DNA of 64,000 bases from Blastopirellula sp. J2-11 (GTDB lineage Bacteria; Planctomycetota; Planctomycetia; Pirellulales; Pirellulaceae): positions 6,364,986-6,428,985 of the forward strand of contig NZ_CP097384.1 of NCBI RefSeq assembly GCF_024584705.1, read 5' to 3'. Below are positions 45,159-54,504 of the stretch, piece by piece. The notes below the pieces were generated by a model. That model saw only the letters and a list, made by a program, of their open reading frames with translations, was not told the origin of the DNA and ran no database searches. A program made the position numbers and the translations under genes. Within the stretch, counting starts at the first letter, position 1; each line of letters starts with the position of its first letter.

Positions 45159-47642
45159 TTAAAACACGCCTAGCGCCATCAAGCTATAGCGAACGACGAA
45201 CCCGGCTCCGACGACGCTGACCATGCTCATCAGTTTGATCAGAATGTTCAAACTGGGGCCGCTGGTATCTTTGAAGGGATCGCCGACCGTGTCGCCGACA
45301 ACCGCCGCTTTATGCGCGTCAGAACCTTTGCCGCCGTGGGCGCCGGCTTCGATATACTTCTTGGCGTTGTCCCACGCGCCGCCGGAGTTGGCCATAAAGA
45401 TCGCCAGGCAAAACCCGGTCGTTAGGGTACCGACCAACAACCCCAGCACGCCGCCGACTCCCAGCAAAAAGCCGATCACAATCGGCGTCGCCAGACCAAG
45501 CATCGACGGCAACACCATCTCCCACTGTGCGGCCTTGGTGCTGATCTCGACCGGCGATGCGTAATCAGGCAATTCGCTGCCGTCCATGATGCCTGGCTTT
45601 TCGCGAAACTGGCGGCGGACTTCTTCGACCATCCCTTTCGCCGCGCGGCCGACTGCTTTCATCGTCAGCGCGCAAAAGACGAAGGTCGCCATCGCGCCGA
45701 CGAACAACCCGCCCAGCACCTTGGGATTCATCAAGTTCGCTTCGTAATAGTTGGTGAAGTCGATCAGCGTCGCCGTGTGGATCGGCAACAGCTCAATATC
45801 GCGACCGACCATGTTCATATGGAGATGCCCATCGGTTGTCTCGGCTTCGATCATTTCGGGCGGAATCTTGACGGGGCCACGCGAGAAGTCGAGATTGTCC
45901 CAAGCCTCGACGACGCGTTTGTCGCGGCGATCGCCCGGCAGCGCTAAGAAACCGTGGACATGCTCTTGTTCGTCTTCGACCGTTTTATAAATGATGAAAC
46001 CGCTGGAGACGCGATAGGGCTGATCGTTCTCGATCACGTGAGCCAGGTTATCCCCCCAGCGTTCAAATCCAATCCGCACTTCTTCGACATAGGCGGCCAG
46101 CAGCGCCAGCGCCGTCAATGCGGCCGAACCAATGGCGAAACCTTTGCCGGTCGCGGCGGTCGTGTTTCCTAAACTATCGAGCGCATCAGTCCGCTCGCGC
46201 ACGATCGCTTCCAGCCCTGACATTTCGGCGTTGCCGCCGGCATTGTCGGCGATCGGTCCATAGGCGTCGGTCGCCAGCGTAATGCCGAGCGTGCTAAGCA
46301 TGCCGACCGCCGCGATGCCTACTCCGTACAGACCCAGGGCAAAGTAATCGGGATCCGAAAATCGCCAGCCGTTCGCCGCACCAAAAGCGACCAGTGTCGC
46401 GACCGCGATCACCAGCACCGGCGCCCAGACCGACATCATTCCGTCGGCGATTCCGCCGATGATGATCGTCGCCGGCCCGGTCAGCGCTTGATCGGCCAGT
46501 TTTTTGGTCGGTTCAAATTCGTCGCTGGTCGAGTACTCGGTCCATTTGCCGATCAGCCAACCGGCCGCCAAGCCGGTGAAGATGCTCAGCGCGACGCCGG
46601 GAACATACCAGTAAACGGCGCCGTCGACTTTCGGCATCAACCACATCGACAGAAAGACCGCCGCCAATGCGACCATCCCGGTCGAGAAGTTGATTCCACG
46701 TCCTAGTGCGGCCAGTAGATTCTTCTGCGTCGCTCCTTCTTCGGTCCGCACCATGTAGACGCCGGCGATCGACAATACGATCCCTGCGGCGGCCAGCGCC
46801 AGCGGCATAAACAGCGCGTAGAACTGGGCCGTAGGAACATCCAAATGAGCGGCCTCGGCCAACGTGGGCGAACTAAACGCCGCGACGCCGAGTGCGGCGG
46901 TCGCTAATAGCGAACCGCAATACGACTCGTACAAGTCAGCCCCCATGCCGGCGACATCTCCAACGTTGTCTCCGACGTTGTCGGCGATAGAAGCCGGGTT
47001 GCGCGGATCATCTTCCGGTATCCCTTGCTCGACTTTGCCAACCAGATCGGCCCCCACGTCCGCCGCTTTCGTAAAGATGCCGCCGCCGACGCGAGCAAAC
47101 AGCGCCTGGCAACTCGCCCCCATCCCAAAACAAAGCATCGTGACCGTCACGTCGACCAGATTCAGTTGAAACACCCAACGCAGCACCGCGAACCAAATTG
47201 TAATATCGAGCAGCCCCAAGCCGACAACCGTCAGACCCATCACGGCGCCGCTGCGAAACGCGACCTGCAAACCTTGATTGAGCGATACTCGTGCGCCAGC
47301 CGACGTTCGACTGCTGGCCGCCGTCGCGGTTTTCATCCCGATCCAACCGGCCAGGCCGCTAAAGAAACCGCCGGTGACAAACGCAAACGGCACCCACACG
47401 CTTTGCGCTTGAAAAACATACGAGAGCAGCGAAAGCAACGCAAAGATGGCGATAAAAAAATAGGCGACGATGCGATATTGCTGCGTCAGGTAGGCGTTCG
47501 CTCCTTCACGTACAAAACCGGCGATCTCTTGCATTCGCTCGTTGCCAGGATCAGACCTGAGCATTTGCATGAAAAAAACGTAGGCCTGAGCCAACGCGGC
47601 CAACGCCGCAAACAACACGAGAAACCAAATCAGTACCTGCAT
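45159..47642 (-). CDS. hppA: K+-dependent membrane pyrophosphatase with large insertion
   Basis: The 827-residue polytopic pump couples PPi hydrolysis to H+ and/or Na+ export. Family motifs are present: [44 protein letters not shown] and [10 protein letters not shown]. The [10 protein letters not shown] segment has Ala and Gly where K+-independent enzymes have Lys and Thr, so it is predicted K+-dependent. Between about 525 and 635 an insert of roughly 100 residues ([21 protein letters not shown] and [11 protein letters not shown]) precedes [10 protein letters not shown]; most relatives lack this, explaining the length (usually 650-770). Start ATG at 47642 follows GGAAGG. Confidence 0.95.
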   Translation of the reverse strand: MQVLIWFLVLFAALAALAQAYVFFMQMLRSDPGNERMQEIAGFVREGANAYLTQQYRIVAYFFIAIFALLSLLSYVFQAQSVWVPFAFVTGGFFSGLAGWIGMKTATAASSRTSAGARVSLNQGLQVAFRSGAVMGLTVVGLGLLDITIWFAVLRWVFQLNLVDVTVTMLCFGMGASCQALFARVGGGIFTKAADVGADLVGKVEQGIPEDDPRNPASIADNVGDNVGDVAGMGADLYESYCGSLLATAALGVAAFSSPTLAEAAHLDVPTAQFYALFMPLALAAAGIVLSIAGVYMVRTEEGATQKNLLAALGRGINFSTGMVALAAVFLSMWLMPKVDGAVYWYVPGVALSIFTGLAAGWLIGKWTEYSTSDEFEPTKKLADQALTGPATIIIGGIADGMMSVWAPVLVIAVATLVAFGAANGWRFSDPDYFALGLYGVGIAAVGMLSTLGITLATDAYGPIADNAGGNAEMSGLEAIVRERTDALDSLGNTTAATGKGFAIGSAALTALALLAAYVEEVRIGFERWGDNLAHVIENDQPYRVSSGFIIYKTVEDEQEHVHGFLALPGDRRDKRVVEAWDNLDFSRGPVKIPPEMIEAETTDGHLHMNMVGRDIELLPIHTATLIDFTNYYEANLMNPKVLGGLFVGAMATFVFCALTMKAVGRAAKGMVEEVRRQFREKPGIMDGSELPDYASPVEISTKAAQWEMVLPSMLGLATPIVIGFLLGVGGVLGLLVGTLTTGFCLAIFMANSGGAWDNAKKYIEAGAHGGKGSDAHKAAVVGDTVGDPFKDTSGPSLNILIKLMSMVSVVGAGFVVRYSLMALGVF

Positions 47643-48105
47643 GGCGAAGCTACCTTCCTTGAAACTGCCTCGAATGGGGGCCAACTCTAGCCGTCGGTCG
47701 AGAAATAGCCCCAGGCGAAGCTTCGCCGGTGCGCAGAAGAAGTGGGCGAATCTCAAGACGGATAATCACGCTGCACAGCCAACTTACAGGGGGTGATAGC
47801 ATCCCGATTATCAACTTTGCGGCAGAATCATAAAGGCTAAATCTCAAAAAAGCGGGTAAATTCTTCCCTCAATTTTTCTCCGCAGAAGAGAAAAAGTAGA
47901 CCGTCAATCGTCACAATGCACGATTTGAACAATATTCTTAGGTTAGGTCGAGATTTGCCTGCAATTCATTAGGAGCTTCTCTACCGATCGACTAGGGTGA
48001 GGACTCACGGAAATTCCATAGCGACGCCGCGGGCGCTGCCGATTGGCCGTTCGTGCGCTAACGCTCGTCTTTTTCTTTCTCAAGAATTCGCTAAGGAATT
48101 TCACC
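47643..48105. other. divergent, partly AT-rich intergenic region
   Basis: The region carries the promoters of hppA and the first Gly-rich paralogue. An AT-rich core lies at about 47800-47950. No gene is supported. Confidence 0.5.
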
Positions 48106-48969
48106 ATGAAGGTGCAGTTGGTCCAACGTTTGGCGATGACGCTCGCCCTCATCGCGTCTCTCACTTTTTCGGTTCGTGCGATTGCTGCGGACGATGCAAC
48201 CGGCCGCTTCGCCGATGCGGAAGAAGTGAACATGTTCCAAGGGATCAAAGATGGCGTCCTCGACGTAAAGTTCATTCCGATGAACGCGGAGAAGGGGACC
48301 TTCATCATTACCAATAAAACGGCCAAGAAATTGAAGGTCGAAATGCCCTCGGCATTTGCCGGCGTTCCGTTGGCCCAGTTCGGCGGCGGCGGCGGTGGTG
48401 GTTTTGGCGGCGGCCAACAAGGGGGCGGCGGCTTCGGCGGCGGTCAAGGCGGCGGCGGTAACCAAGGCGCTGGCGGCGGCGGCGGCGGATTCGGCGGCGG
48501 CCAAGGTGGCGGCGGCGGTGGATTCGGCGGTGGCCAAGGGGGCGGCGGCGGCGGCGGGTTTTTCAACCTGATGCCTGAAAAGACCCAAAAAGTGAAGTAC
48601 GACGGGGTTTGTCTCGATCACGGTCTGGAAGATCCGAATCCGAAAATTCCGTACGAAGTCGTGCCGATCGAACAATACACCAGCAAACCGGGCGTCGGCA
48701 CGCTGCTGCACATGCTCGGCAGCGGCAAGATCGATCAACGCGTCGCTCAAGCTACCGCTTGGCACCTGAATAATGACATGAGTTGGGAAGAACTGGCCGC
48801 CAAGTCGATCAAGCATCTTGACGGACGAGTCGAACCTTACTTCTCACGCAAAGAGATCGTCACCGCGATGCAAGCGACGCAGTTTGTCGAGAAGTACGAA
48901 GCCGAGCTGAAACAAAAAATGAAAACGCCCCCATCGAGCAGCGATAGCTTCTCGACCAGCGTCGAGTAG
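48106..48969 (+). CDS. exported Gly-rich protein, paralogue 1
   Basis: The 287-residue protein has a signal peptide (MKVQLVQRLAMTLALIASLTFSVRA, cleaved near AIA-AD), a conserved domain with EEVNMFQGIKDG, VKFIPMNAEKGTFIITNK, then an insertion of roughly 65 residues made almost only of Gly, Phe and Gln, followed by MPEKTQKVK, LDHGLEDPNPKIPY and KIDQRVAQATAWHLNNDMSWEEL. It is closely related to the next gene. The family is not recognised. The Gly-rich insert splits an otherwise compact domain and suggests a surface or adhesive linker. Confidence 0.75.
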   Translation: MKVQLVQRLAMTLALIASLTFSVRAIAADDATGRFADAEEVNMFQGIKDGVLDVKFIPMNAEKGTFIITNKTAKKLKVEMPSAFAGVPLAQFGGGGGGGFGGGQQGGGGFGGGQGGGGNQGAGGGGGGFGGGQGGGGGGFGGGQGGGGGGGFFNLMPEKTQKVKYDGVCLDHGLEDPNPKIPYEVVPIEQYTSKPGVGTLLHMLGSGKIDQRVAQATAWHLNNDMSWEELAAKSIKHLDGRVEPYFSRKEIVTAMQATQFVEKYEAELKQKMKTPPSSSDSFSTSVE

Positions 48970-49002
48970 TTTCCGTTCGCTCGCGAATCCTGAACCAATC
49001 CC

Positions 49003-49033
49003 AAAAGCCTGGCCGTTGCGACCAGGCTTTTTT
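49003..49033 (+). terminator. intrinsic terminator after paralogue 1
   Basis: AAAAGCCTGG and CCAGGCTTTTTT form a stem with a nine-base loop, followed by GTTTCTTGG. The same stem type and trailing bases follow paralogue 2, showing that the terminator was duplicated with the gene. Confidence 0.9.
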
Positions 49034-49325
49034 GTTTCTTGGCCACCCCTCCAAGTTGGGGAAGGGCAATGGGTTCCATTCTGTAAGTTTGCCTACGAAA
49101 CATCCTCCTCCGTCCAGGGGAACTGCGCTTTATGCGCACTCTTCGCCAGTCGAGGTAGATTTCTGCCGCAAATCGCTTGGACGGCGTCCATTTCTCGATT
49201 AGTCTAAAAATTCATGAAGTCCCAGGGCGACCTCGTGCGTGCGAGCGCTCCCTAGAGACAGTTCGATAGCGCGAACTCGTCTTCATCTCTATTCGATTAG
49301 GCGCCGCAGTCAGGAGCTCTCTCTT
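49034..49325. other. intergenic leader of paralogue 2
   Basis: This 292-base stretch between the terminator and the second Gly-rich gene has no supported gene. It should contain the promoter of paralogue 2. Confidence 0.5.
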
Positions 49326-50201
49326 ATGAAGGTGCGATTGTTTCAACGATTGGCCGCATCGCTGGCCCTCTTAGCCACCCTCGCTTTTTCTTTTCCTGCC
49401 GCGGCTGACGACGGCTCGTCAGGTCGTTTTGCAGACGCCGAAGAAGTGAACATGTTCAAAGCGATCGAAGATGGCGTGATCGACGTCAAATTCATCCCGA
49501 TGAACTCGGAAAAGGGAACCTTTATCATCACGAACAAGACGGCCAAGAAGCTGCGGGTTGAAATGCCTGCCGCATTTGCCGGCGTTCCGCTCGCACAGTT
49601 TGGCGGCGGCGGATTCGGCGGCAATCAAGGGGGCGGCGGATTCGGCGGCAATCAAGGGGGCGGCGGCTTCGGCGGCGGCGGCGGTAACCAAGGCTTCGGC
49701 GGCGGCGGCGGCGGCTTCGGCGGCAATCAAGGGGGCGGCTTCGGCGGCGGTGGCGGTTTCGGCGGCGGCAACAATGGCGGTGGCGGCGGATTCTTCAACG
49801 TCATGCCCGAGAAGACTCAGAAGGTGAAAGTGGACGGCGTCTGCTTGGACCATGGCCTGGAAGATCCGAATCCGAAAATTCCGTACGACGTCAAACCGAT
49901 TGATCAATACACGACCAAGCCCGGCGTCGCAACTCTGTTGCACATGCTCGGCAGCGGCAAGATCGATCAACGCGTCGCCCAAGCGACCGCTTGGCACTTA
50001 AACAACGACATGAGCTGGGAAGAGTTGGCCGGAAAAACGATCCATCATCTCGATGGCCGGTCCGAATCTTACTTCTCACGAAAAGAGATCAATACCGCGA
50101 TGCAGGCTTCTGCGTTCGTCGTCAAATACGAAGCGGAAATGCAGCAAAATCCTGGACCGAGCGAATCGCTGGGCGGCAGCGTTTCGACCAACGCTCGTTA
50201 G
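49326..50201 (+). CDS. exported Gly-rich protein, paralogue 2
   Basis: The 291-residue product mirrors paralogue 1: signal peptide MKVRLFQRLAASLALLATL, FADAEEVNMFKAIEDG, VKFIPMNSEKGTFIITNK, a Gly/Phe/Asn-rich insert of about 70 residues with repeating GGGFGGNQ, then MPEKTQKVK, LDHGLEDPNPKIPY and LNNDMSWEEL. The inserts differ in repeat order while the flanks are highly similar, so the Gly tract evolves faster than the domain. Asn replaces Gln in many repeats. Confidence 0.75.
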   Translation: MKVRLFQRLAASLALLATLAFSFPAAADDGSSGRFADAEEVNMFKAIEDGVIDVKFIPMNSEKGTFIITNKTAKKLRVEMPAAFAGVPLAQFGGGGFGGNQGGGGFGGNQGGGGFGGGGGNQGFGGGGGGFGGNQGGGFGGGGGFGGGNNGGGGGFFNVMPEKTQKVKVDGVCLDHGLEDPNPKIPYDVKPIDQYTTKPGVATLLHMLGSGKIDQRVAQATAWHLNNDMSWEELAGKTIHHLDGRSESYFSRKEINTAMQASAFVVKYEAEMQQNPGPSESLGGSVSTNAR

Positions 50202-50219
50202 CAACCAACGCAAGAAACA

Positions 50220-50252
50220 AAAAAAGCCTGACCGCAATGGTCAGGCTTTTTT
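50220..50252 (+). terminator. intrinsic terminator after paralogue 2
   Basis: AAAAAGCCTGACC and GGTCAGGCTTTTT surround GCAAT, with a T-run and GTTTCTTGG trailing, parallel to the terminator at 49003-49033. Confidence 0.92.
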
Positions 50253-50289
50253 GTTTCTTGGCGCCTAGAACGTGTCGCGTGACGAACCG

Positions 50290-51678
50290 CTAATCGCCGG
50301 CTCGCATCTTTTGTGAGAGACCCCGTTCAGCAGCCGCCAAACGTGCGGCCTGTTTCTCCAGATCCTCGTGCCGTACCGAGAGCCATTGCTGGAAACGGCG
50401 ATACTCTTCCGCGATCTCGGTGCGACGTTCTTCGAGTCGCGCGAGCAACTCTTTCACTTCGTTCTCGCGACGTCGCCAAATTCCGGCGGCGTCTTCGTGC
50501 GATTGACGAATCTTGACCCGCAGTTCCGCCGTGCGACGCGTCAGCTCGGCGGTCGGCGTTTGTCGCATCAGTTCGGGCCAGAGTTCGGCGACGACCAACT
50601 GCGATTCGAGCGCTTCACGATGTTTTTCGCGCAACTCTCGTTCGATCTGTTCGACCGCCGCATGGCGCTGTTCCAGCCGTGATTGACGCTCGTCCAACTG
50701 CGTGGCCAATTGAATCAATTCAGTCTCGCCGCGCTGACGGACTTTTTCTTGCAGCTCGCGCTGTCGCAATACTTCCGCTTCCCATGCTTCGCGCTCGCGG
50801 GCCAAATCGGCCTGCCCGCGCGTGTAGACAAGCGCGTCGCCGGCCTGACTTCGTTGGGCGTCGGCGAGTTGGGAAGCGATTTCATCGAGTTCGACTTTTC
50901 GCGTTTCGAGAGCCGCATAGCGGTCTTCCAATTGCCGCTCACGTTCGTGCAATTGGGTCGAAAATTTCTCGATCGCCGCTTGCTGGGCTTTGACTTCGGC
51001 CAGTTTGCGATCGACGGCGCGTCGCTCGGCGGTCGACTTCTCTTCGAGCGACTCTTGCGTGATCCGCAACTGTGAAGCGCTTTTCGCCAAGCGTGCGTCT
51101 TCACGCTTTTGCGCTCCGCGCGTTTGTTCGAGTTTACCTGCTTGCTGGTCGAGCTTGATGACTTGCGCCTCCAGCTCGTTTTGCCGATCATTCAGCGCTG
51201 CGTCCCGCTGATCAAGCTCCCGATCGCGGCGATCTAGCAATTTGGTCCGTTCGGCCAGTGCGGCCGCTTGCTGTTCGACGCCGAGTCGCGCGATCCGAGT
51301 TTCGTTATCAATCGCAGCCAATTGCGACTGCAATTGCGCCTCGCGGCGCTCTAACTCGGCGCGTTGCTCACGGAGGATCGCCGCTAGCTCTTCGAGATGT
51401 CGACGTTGGGCTGGCGATAGTTCGCCTGGCTCCAACTTCGCGACGATGTCGTCTTCGATATTTTCGGCTGCCGACGGAGATCCGGCGGCAGCGCTGGGAA
51501 CATGCGGCCCATCGACGCGCAGCGCATCGACCGGCTTCTTTTCGGCCGTCGGTCCAGGCGTCGGATTCTGTTTTGTTTTGCGCTGAGTTGCCATGTCGCG
51601 TTCGACGAGTTTGCTAGCGTTATAACCGGAAAAGTTCGCCGCTACTGCTTCGTCATCGGCAAATACCCTCGTCGACAT
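50290..51678 (-). CDS. long coiled-coil protein, function unknown
   Basis: The 462-residue protein has a low-complexity N-terminal 65 residues and then an almost continuous heptad-rich coiled coil from about 85 to 455 (ELERREAQLQSQLAAI, LDRRDRELDQRDAALNDRQNELEAQ, REREAWEAEVLRQ). No catalytic domain or signal peptide is visible. It may be a structural or scaffold protein of the planctomycete cell. The ATG at 51678 has AGG upstream; an alternative ATG lies at 51594. Confidence 0.65.
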   Translation of the reverse strand: MSTRVFADDEAVAANFSGYNASKLVERDMATQRKTKQNPTPGPTAEKKPVDALRVDGPHVPSAAAGSPSAAENIEDDIVAKLEPGELSPAQRRHLEELAAILREQRAELERREAQLQSQLAAIDNETRIARLGVEQQAAALAERTKLLDRRDRELDQRDAALNDRQNELEAQVIKLDQQAGKLEQTRGAQKREDARLAKSASQLRITQESLEEKSTAERRAVDRKLAEVKAQQAAIEKFSTQLHERERQLEDRYAALETRKVELDEIASQLADAQRSQAGDALVYTRGQADLAREREAWEAEVLRQRELQEKVRQRGETELIQLATQLDERQSRLEQRHAAVEQIERELREKHREALESQLVVAELWPELMRQTPTAELTRRTAELRVKIRQSHEDAAGIWRRRENEVKELLARLEERRTEIAEEYRRFQQWLSVRHEDLEKQAARLAAAERGLSQKMRAGD

Positions 51679-51712
51679 TCAACCTGGTTCGTCTTGGTAA
51701 ACTTTTGCGCAT

Positions 51713-51743
51713 AAAAAAAGGGAGACCGAAGTCTCCCTTTTCC
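51713..51743 (-). terminator. trxA terminator with UUCG tetraloop
   Basis: On the minus strand GGAGAC-TTCG-GTCTCC is followed by a C and seven T. The C-UUCG-G tetraloop is especially stable. Confidence 0.93.
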
Positions 51744-51791
51744 ATTTTTGCTATCGCTGCTGTCGTTCTCAACCAGTGCTTGCAGGCCCAA

Positions 51792-52112
51792 TTAGCTCTT
51801 GGCGCTGTCGATCGCTTCTTGCAGTTTCGATTTCGGCTGCACGCCCATGAATTGCGAGACGACTTCGCCGTCTTTGAAGATCATGACCGTGGGAATGCTT
51901 TGGATGCCGTACTTGCGAGCCAAGCCCGGGTTCTGGTCGGTATCGACCTTGCCGACCTTGGCGCCGCTTTCATATTCCTGGCTTAGTTGATCGATGACCG
52001 GGGCGAGCTGACGGCAGGGGCCGCACCAAGGCGCCCAAAAGTCAACGAGAACCGGCTCGGTCGACTGCAGTACTTCCGTCTCGAAGTTTGCTTCGTTAAA
52101 TTCCTTCGCCAT
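51792..52112 (-). CDS. trxA: thioredoxin
   Basis: The 106-residue thioredoxin shows FWAPWCGPCRQLAP with the catalytic CGPC pair, conserved cis-Pro in GIQSIPTVMIF and normal length. It reduces cytoplasmic disulfides. It ends at a UUCG-loop terminator and is transcribed alone. Confidence 0.97.
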   Translation of the reverse strand: MAKEFNEANFETEVLQSTEPVLVDFWAPWCGPCRQLAPVIDQLSQEYESGAKVGKVDTDQNPGLARKYGIQSIPTVMIFKDGEVVSQFMGVQPKSKLQEAIDSAKS

Positions 52113-52311
52113 GGCGAATCATCTCCACAACCGTAAAATGTCTCATTAAAAAGCGCCAACGATCCAGGCGCTTCTGGTTTTGCTGGCAGAAACCGCTCAA
52201 TTATAGGTGGGGGTGAGGGGGTGTCAACGAACCCGACCCTCCCAACAAACCCTCCTCAAATGGCTTTTGACCTGCTTTACCGCGTTAGCGGCGTACTTAT
52301 TAGGATGCTCG

Positions 52312-52656
52312 ATGGCTGCCCAGGTTACGATCTATCACAATCCCCGCTGCCAAAAGAGCCGTCAAACGCTCCAACTCCTGCGCTCGCATGGAGTTGAGCC
52401 CAAGATCGTCGAGTATCTGAAGACGCCGCCCGATGCACGGTCGCTAGCAAAGTTGGTCCAACAGCTAGGGGGGCGAGCAAGCGATCTGGTCCGCGATAAA
52501 GATTGGAGAAAACTCGGATTGCCGCAACTCGAGGATCCTCAACAGATCTTCCAGGCATTAGCGGAACGCCCGGAGCTGATTGAGCGTCCGATTGTTGTCA
52601 GCGGCGGAAAGGCCCGACTCGGCCGTCCCCCCGAGAATGTCCTGGAATTGCTGTAG
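52312..52656 (+). CDS. ArsC/Spx-family thiol reductase-like protein
   Basis: The 114-residue protein has the glutaredoxin-like ArsC fold: VTIYHNPRCQKSRQTLQLL with the active Cys followed by a basic residue pair, RDKDWRKLGL, ERPIVVSGGKARLGRPPENVLELL. The arginines expected in plasmid-type ArsC to bind arsenate are plausibly those in these last two runs. It may instead be a YffB/Spx-like reductase. No ars gene is nearby. Confidence 0.85.
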   Translation: MAAQVTIYHNPRCQKSRQTLQLLRSHGVEPKIVEYLKTPPDARSLAKLVQQLGGRASDLVRDKDWRKLGLPQLEDPQQIFQALAERPELIERPIVVSGGKARLGRPPENVLELL

Positions 52657-52727
52657 CTTCTACGGCGGTTTCTCACCCCACAGTTCTCGCATTCCCCTGT
52701 CCGCAACAGCTATAGTAGACTTGTCCT

Positions 52728-52769
52728 CCTGCTGTTAGCGGGCGAAGACCTGCTGTTAGCGGGCGAAGA
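52728..52769. repeat. perfect 21-bp tandem duplication
   Basis: CCTGCTGTTAGCGGGCGAAG followed by A occurs twice without spacer, 83 bases ahead of the PSP1 gene. It could be a recent slippage product. Confidence 0.9.
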
Positions 52770-52851
52770 GCTGTGCACCTATCGACGAAAACCTTCGAGA
52801 GCCGATGGCGATACCGTCCTCGGCGCTTGTCCATAAACATAGAAACGACTC

Positions 52852-53766
52852 ATGGCTGATTACGTTGTCCGTTACGGGTCGATGCGTCTCTTGGGCGTAT
52901 TTTCGGCTCGAGCGAAAGACGAGTTTCAACGAGATGAGTCGGTCATCGTGCGCACCAAGCGCGGTCTGGAACATGGCGCAGTCCTTTGTGCGGCGACCGA
53001 TCAAGCGGTCGAAATGCTCCCCGATCCGACGCGCGGCCATATCTTGCGCGGGATGACCACCGAAGACGAAGGCGAAATCACGCACCTGCGAGACAATGCG
53101 TCGCGCGAGTTTGACCTGTGCCGCAAGTTTGTCGAGCAACTGAAGTTAGAAATGCAGTTGGTCGATATCGAGCATCTGTTCGGCGGCGAGCGGATCGTGA
53201 TTTATTACCTGGCCGAAAATCGCGTCGACTTTCGTGATCTGGTCAAGCTGCTGGCGGCCGAGTTTCATACTCGGATCGAAATGCGGCAGATCGGCGTCCG
53301 CGACGAAGCAAAGCTGCTGGCCGACTATGGCGACTGCGGCAAACCAGTTTGTTGCAACACGCATTTATCCGAGATGCCGCCGGTCTCGATGAAGATGGCC
53401 AAGCTGCAAAAAGCGACGCTCGATCCGACGAAGATCAGCGGGCGTTGCGGGCGCCTCAAATGTTGTCTCCGTTACGAGTACGATACGTATGAAGAGTTGC
53501 AGCGCGAGTTGCCGCCGATCGGCTCAGAAGTCGTGACCCGCGATGGTCGCGGCAAAGTGATCAATCAAGAGATCTTGGCCAGCCAAGTTTTGTTGCGAAT
53601 GGAAGACAATCGCACGATTCTGGTCGATGCGGCCGAAGTATTGTCGGTGGTGAAAGCAGCGCCTCCTCAAGCCAAAAAACGCCGAAAATCAGACCGCAGC
53701 GAAAATTCGCCGCAAAATAAAAGTAGCGAGCCGCCGTCAGCCGATGATGCGCCTGCATCCTCGTAG
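52852..53766 (+). CDS. PSP1-domain protein (YaaT/RicT-like)
   Basis: This 304-residue protein has a PSP1 domain: RVDFRDLVKLLAAEFHTRIEMRQIGVRDEAKLLADYGDCGKPVCC, then KISGRCGRLKCCLRYEYDTYEELQ. The two Cys clusters bind an Fe-S cluster in the RicAFT complex of Bacillus. The C-terminal 35 residues are a basic, Ser-rich tail not usual for YaaT. It is followed by the Minf_1886 gene with 79 bases between, forming part of a conserved-looking set. Confidence 0.9.
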   Translation: MADYVVRYGSMRLLGVFSARAKDEFQRDESVIVRTKRGLEHGAVLCAATDQAVEMLPDPTRGHILRGMTTEDEGEITHLRDNASREFDLCRKFVEQLKLEMQLVDIEHLFGGERIVIYYLAENRVDFRDLVKLLAAEFHTRIEMRQIGVRDEAKLLADYGDCGKPVCCNTHLSEMPPVSMKMAKLQKATLDPTKISGRCGRLKCCLRYEYDTYEELQRELPPIGSEVVTRDGRGKVINQEILASQVLLRMEDNRTILVDAAEVLSVVKAAPPQAKKRRKSDRSENSPQNKSSEPPSADDAPASS

Positions 53767-53845
53767 TACGGATGTTCCAGCGATCCAATCATGGTCGCAA
53801 ATCCTCCCAGTCCATGCCCAACTTTTCGCCCAGCTAACGTACGAC

Positions 53846-54340
53846 ATGACAGACGAAACTTATTCCGACTTTATGCGGATGCTGAAAGAGGATCCGCGAT
53901 TTAAGCTGGAAGCGTACCAGTTTGTACGCGAAGCTTTGTCGTTCGGTCAGAACCTCTTCGAATTGGAAGAGGATGACGACGACGAAGAGGAGCTCGACCT
54001 CGACGAAGAAATGATTTTGGACGAAGAGGAATTCGATGACGAGGAAGATGACGTCGAGTGGAGCGAACCGGAACGTCACCTAACTGGGCAAATGCTGTGC
54101 GAAGCGATTCGCAACTTTGCCCAGCAACAATATGGCTTGATGGCTAAGACGGTGCTCAATAGTTGGGGAATCGAAACGACCGGGCACTTTGGCGATATTG
54201 TCTATAACCTGATCGAAATCGGCATGATGAAAAAGTCGCCGCAAGATCGTCGCGAAGACTTTGATGATGTCTATGATTTCGACGCCGCATTTGTCCGCGA
54301 TTTTCGCATTGAAGTCTCTGAGGAATCTTCGCCGCGATGA
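53846..54340 (+). CDS. Minf_1886-family protein
   Basis: The 164-residue protein matches the Minf_1886 family: TDETYSDFMRMLKEDPRFKLEAYQFVREAL near the start, HLTGQMLCEAIRNFAQQQYGLMAKTVLNSWGIETTGHFGDIVYNLIEIGMM in the second half. In between lies an unusual acidic stretch of Asp and Glu (about 44-78, EEDDDDEEELDLDEE) that most relatives have in shorter form. Function is unknown. Its stop overlaps the next start by four bases. Confidence 0.85.
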   Translation: MTDETYSDFMRMLKEDPRFKLEAYQFVREALSFGQNLFELEEDDDDEEELDLDEEMILDEEEFDDEEDDVEWSEPERHLTGQMLCEAIRNFAQQQYGLMAKTVLNSWGIETTGHFGDIVYNLIEIGMMKKSPQDRREDFDDVYDFDAAFVRDFRIEVSEESSPR

Positions 54341-54504
54341 AACGTTCGCAATCCAAATCGAAGTCGCCGGCGCTCCCCGTCTCGCCGTACATGCTGCCGA
54401 TCTCGGATCCGCCGGTCAAACGACCGACAGCGCTCCGCTGGATGTTGGCGCTGTTGGCCGCTTGGCTCATGTTTCTCGTCGCAATGGCGTCCGATCGACT
54501 TTGA
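54337..54504 (+). CDS. 55-residue membrane peptide, coupled to Minf_1886 gene
   Basis: ATGA overlap with the previous gene gives a 55-residue product with basic, Ser/Pro-rich N-terminus (KRSQSKSKSPALPVS) and a single hydrophobic helix LRWMLALLAAWLMFLVAMA near its end. Short length, strong helix and exact coupling argue for a real small protein. It resembles a tail-anchored peptide. No family recognised. Confidence 0.55.
   Translation: MKRSQSKSKSPALPVSPYMLPISDPPVKRPTALRWMLALLAAWLMFLVAMASDRL

Noticed and set aside
47757..48105. Small open frames before the Gly-rich gene
   Set aside because: Poor codon composition and no ribosome site; treated as intergenic.
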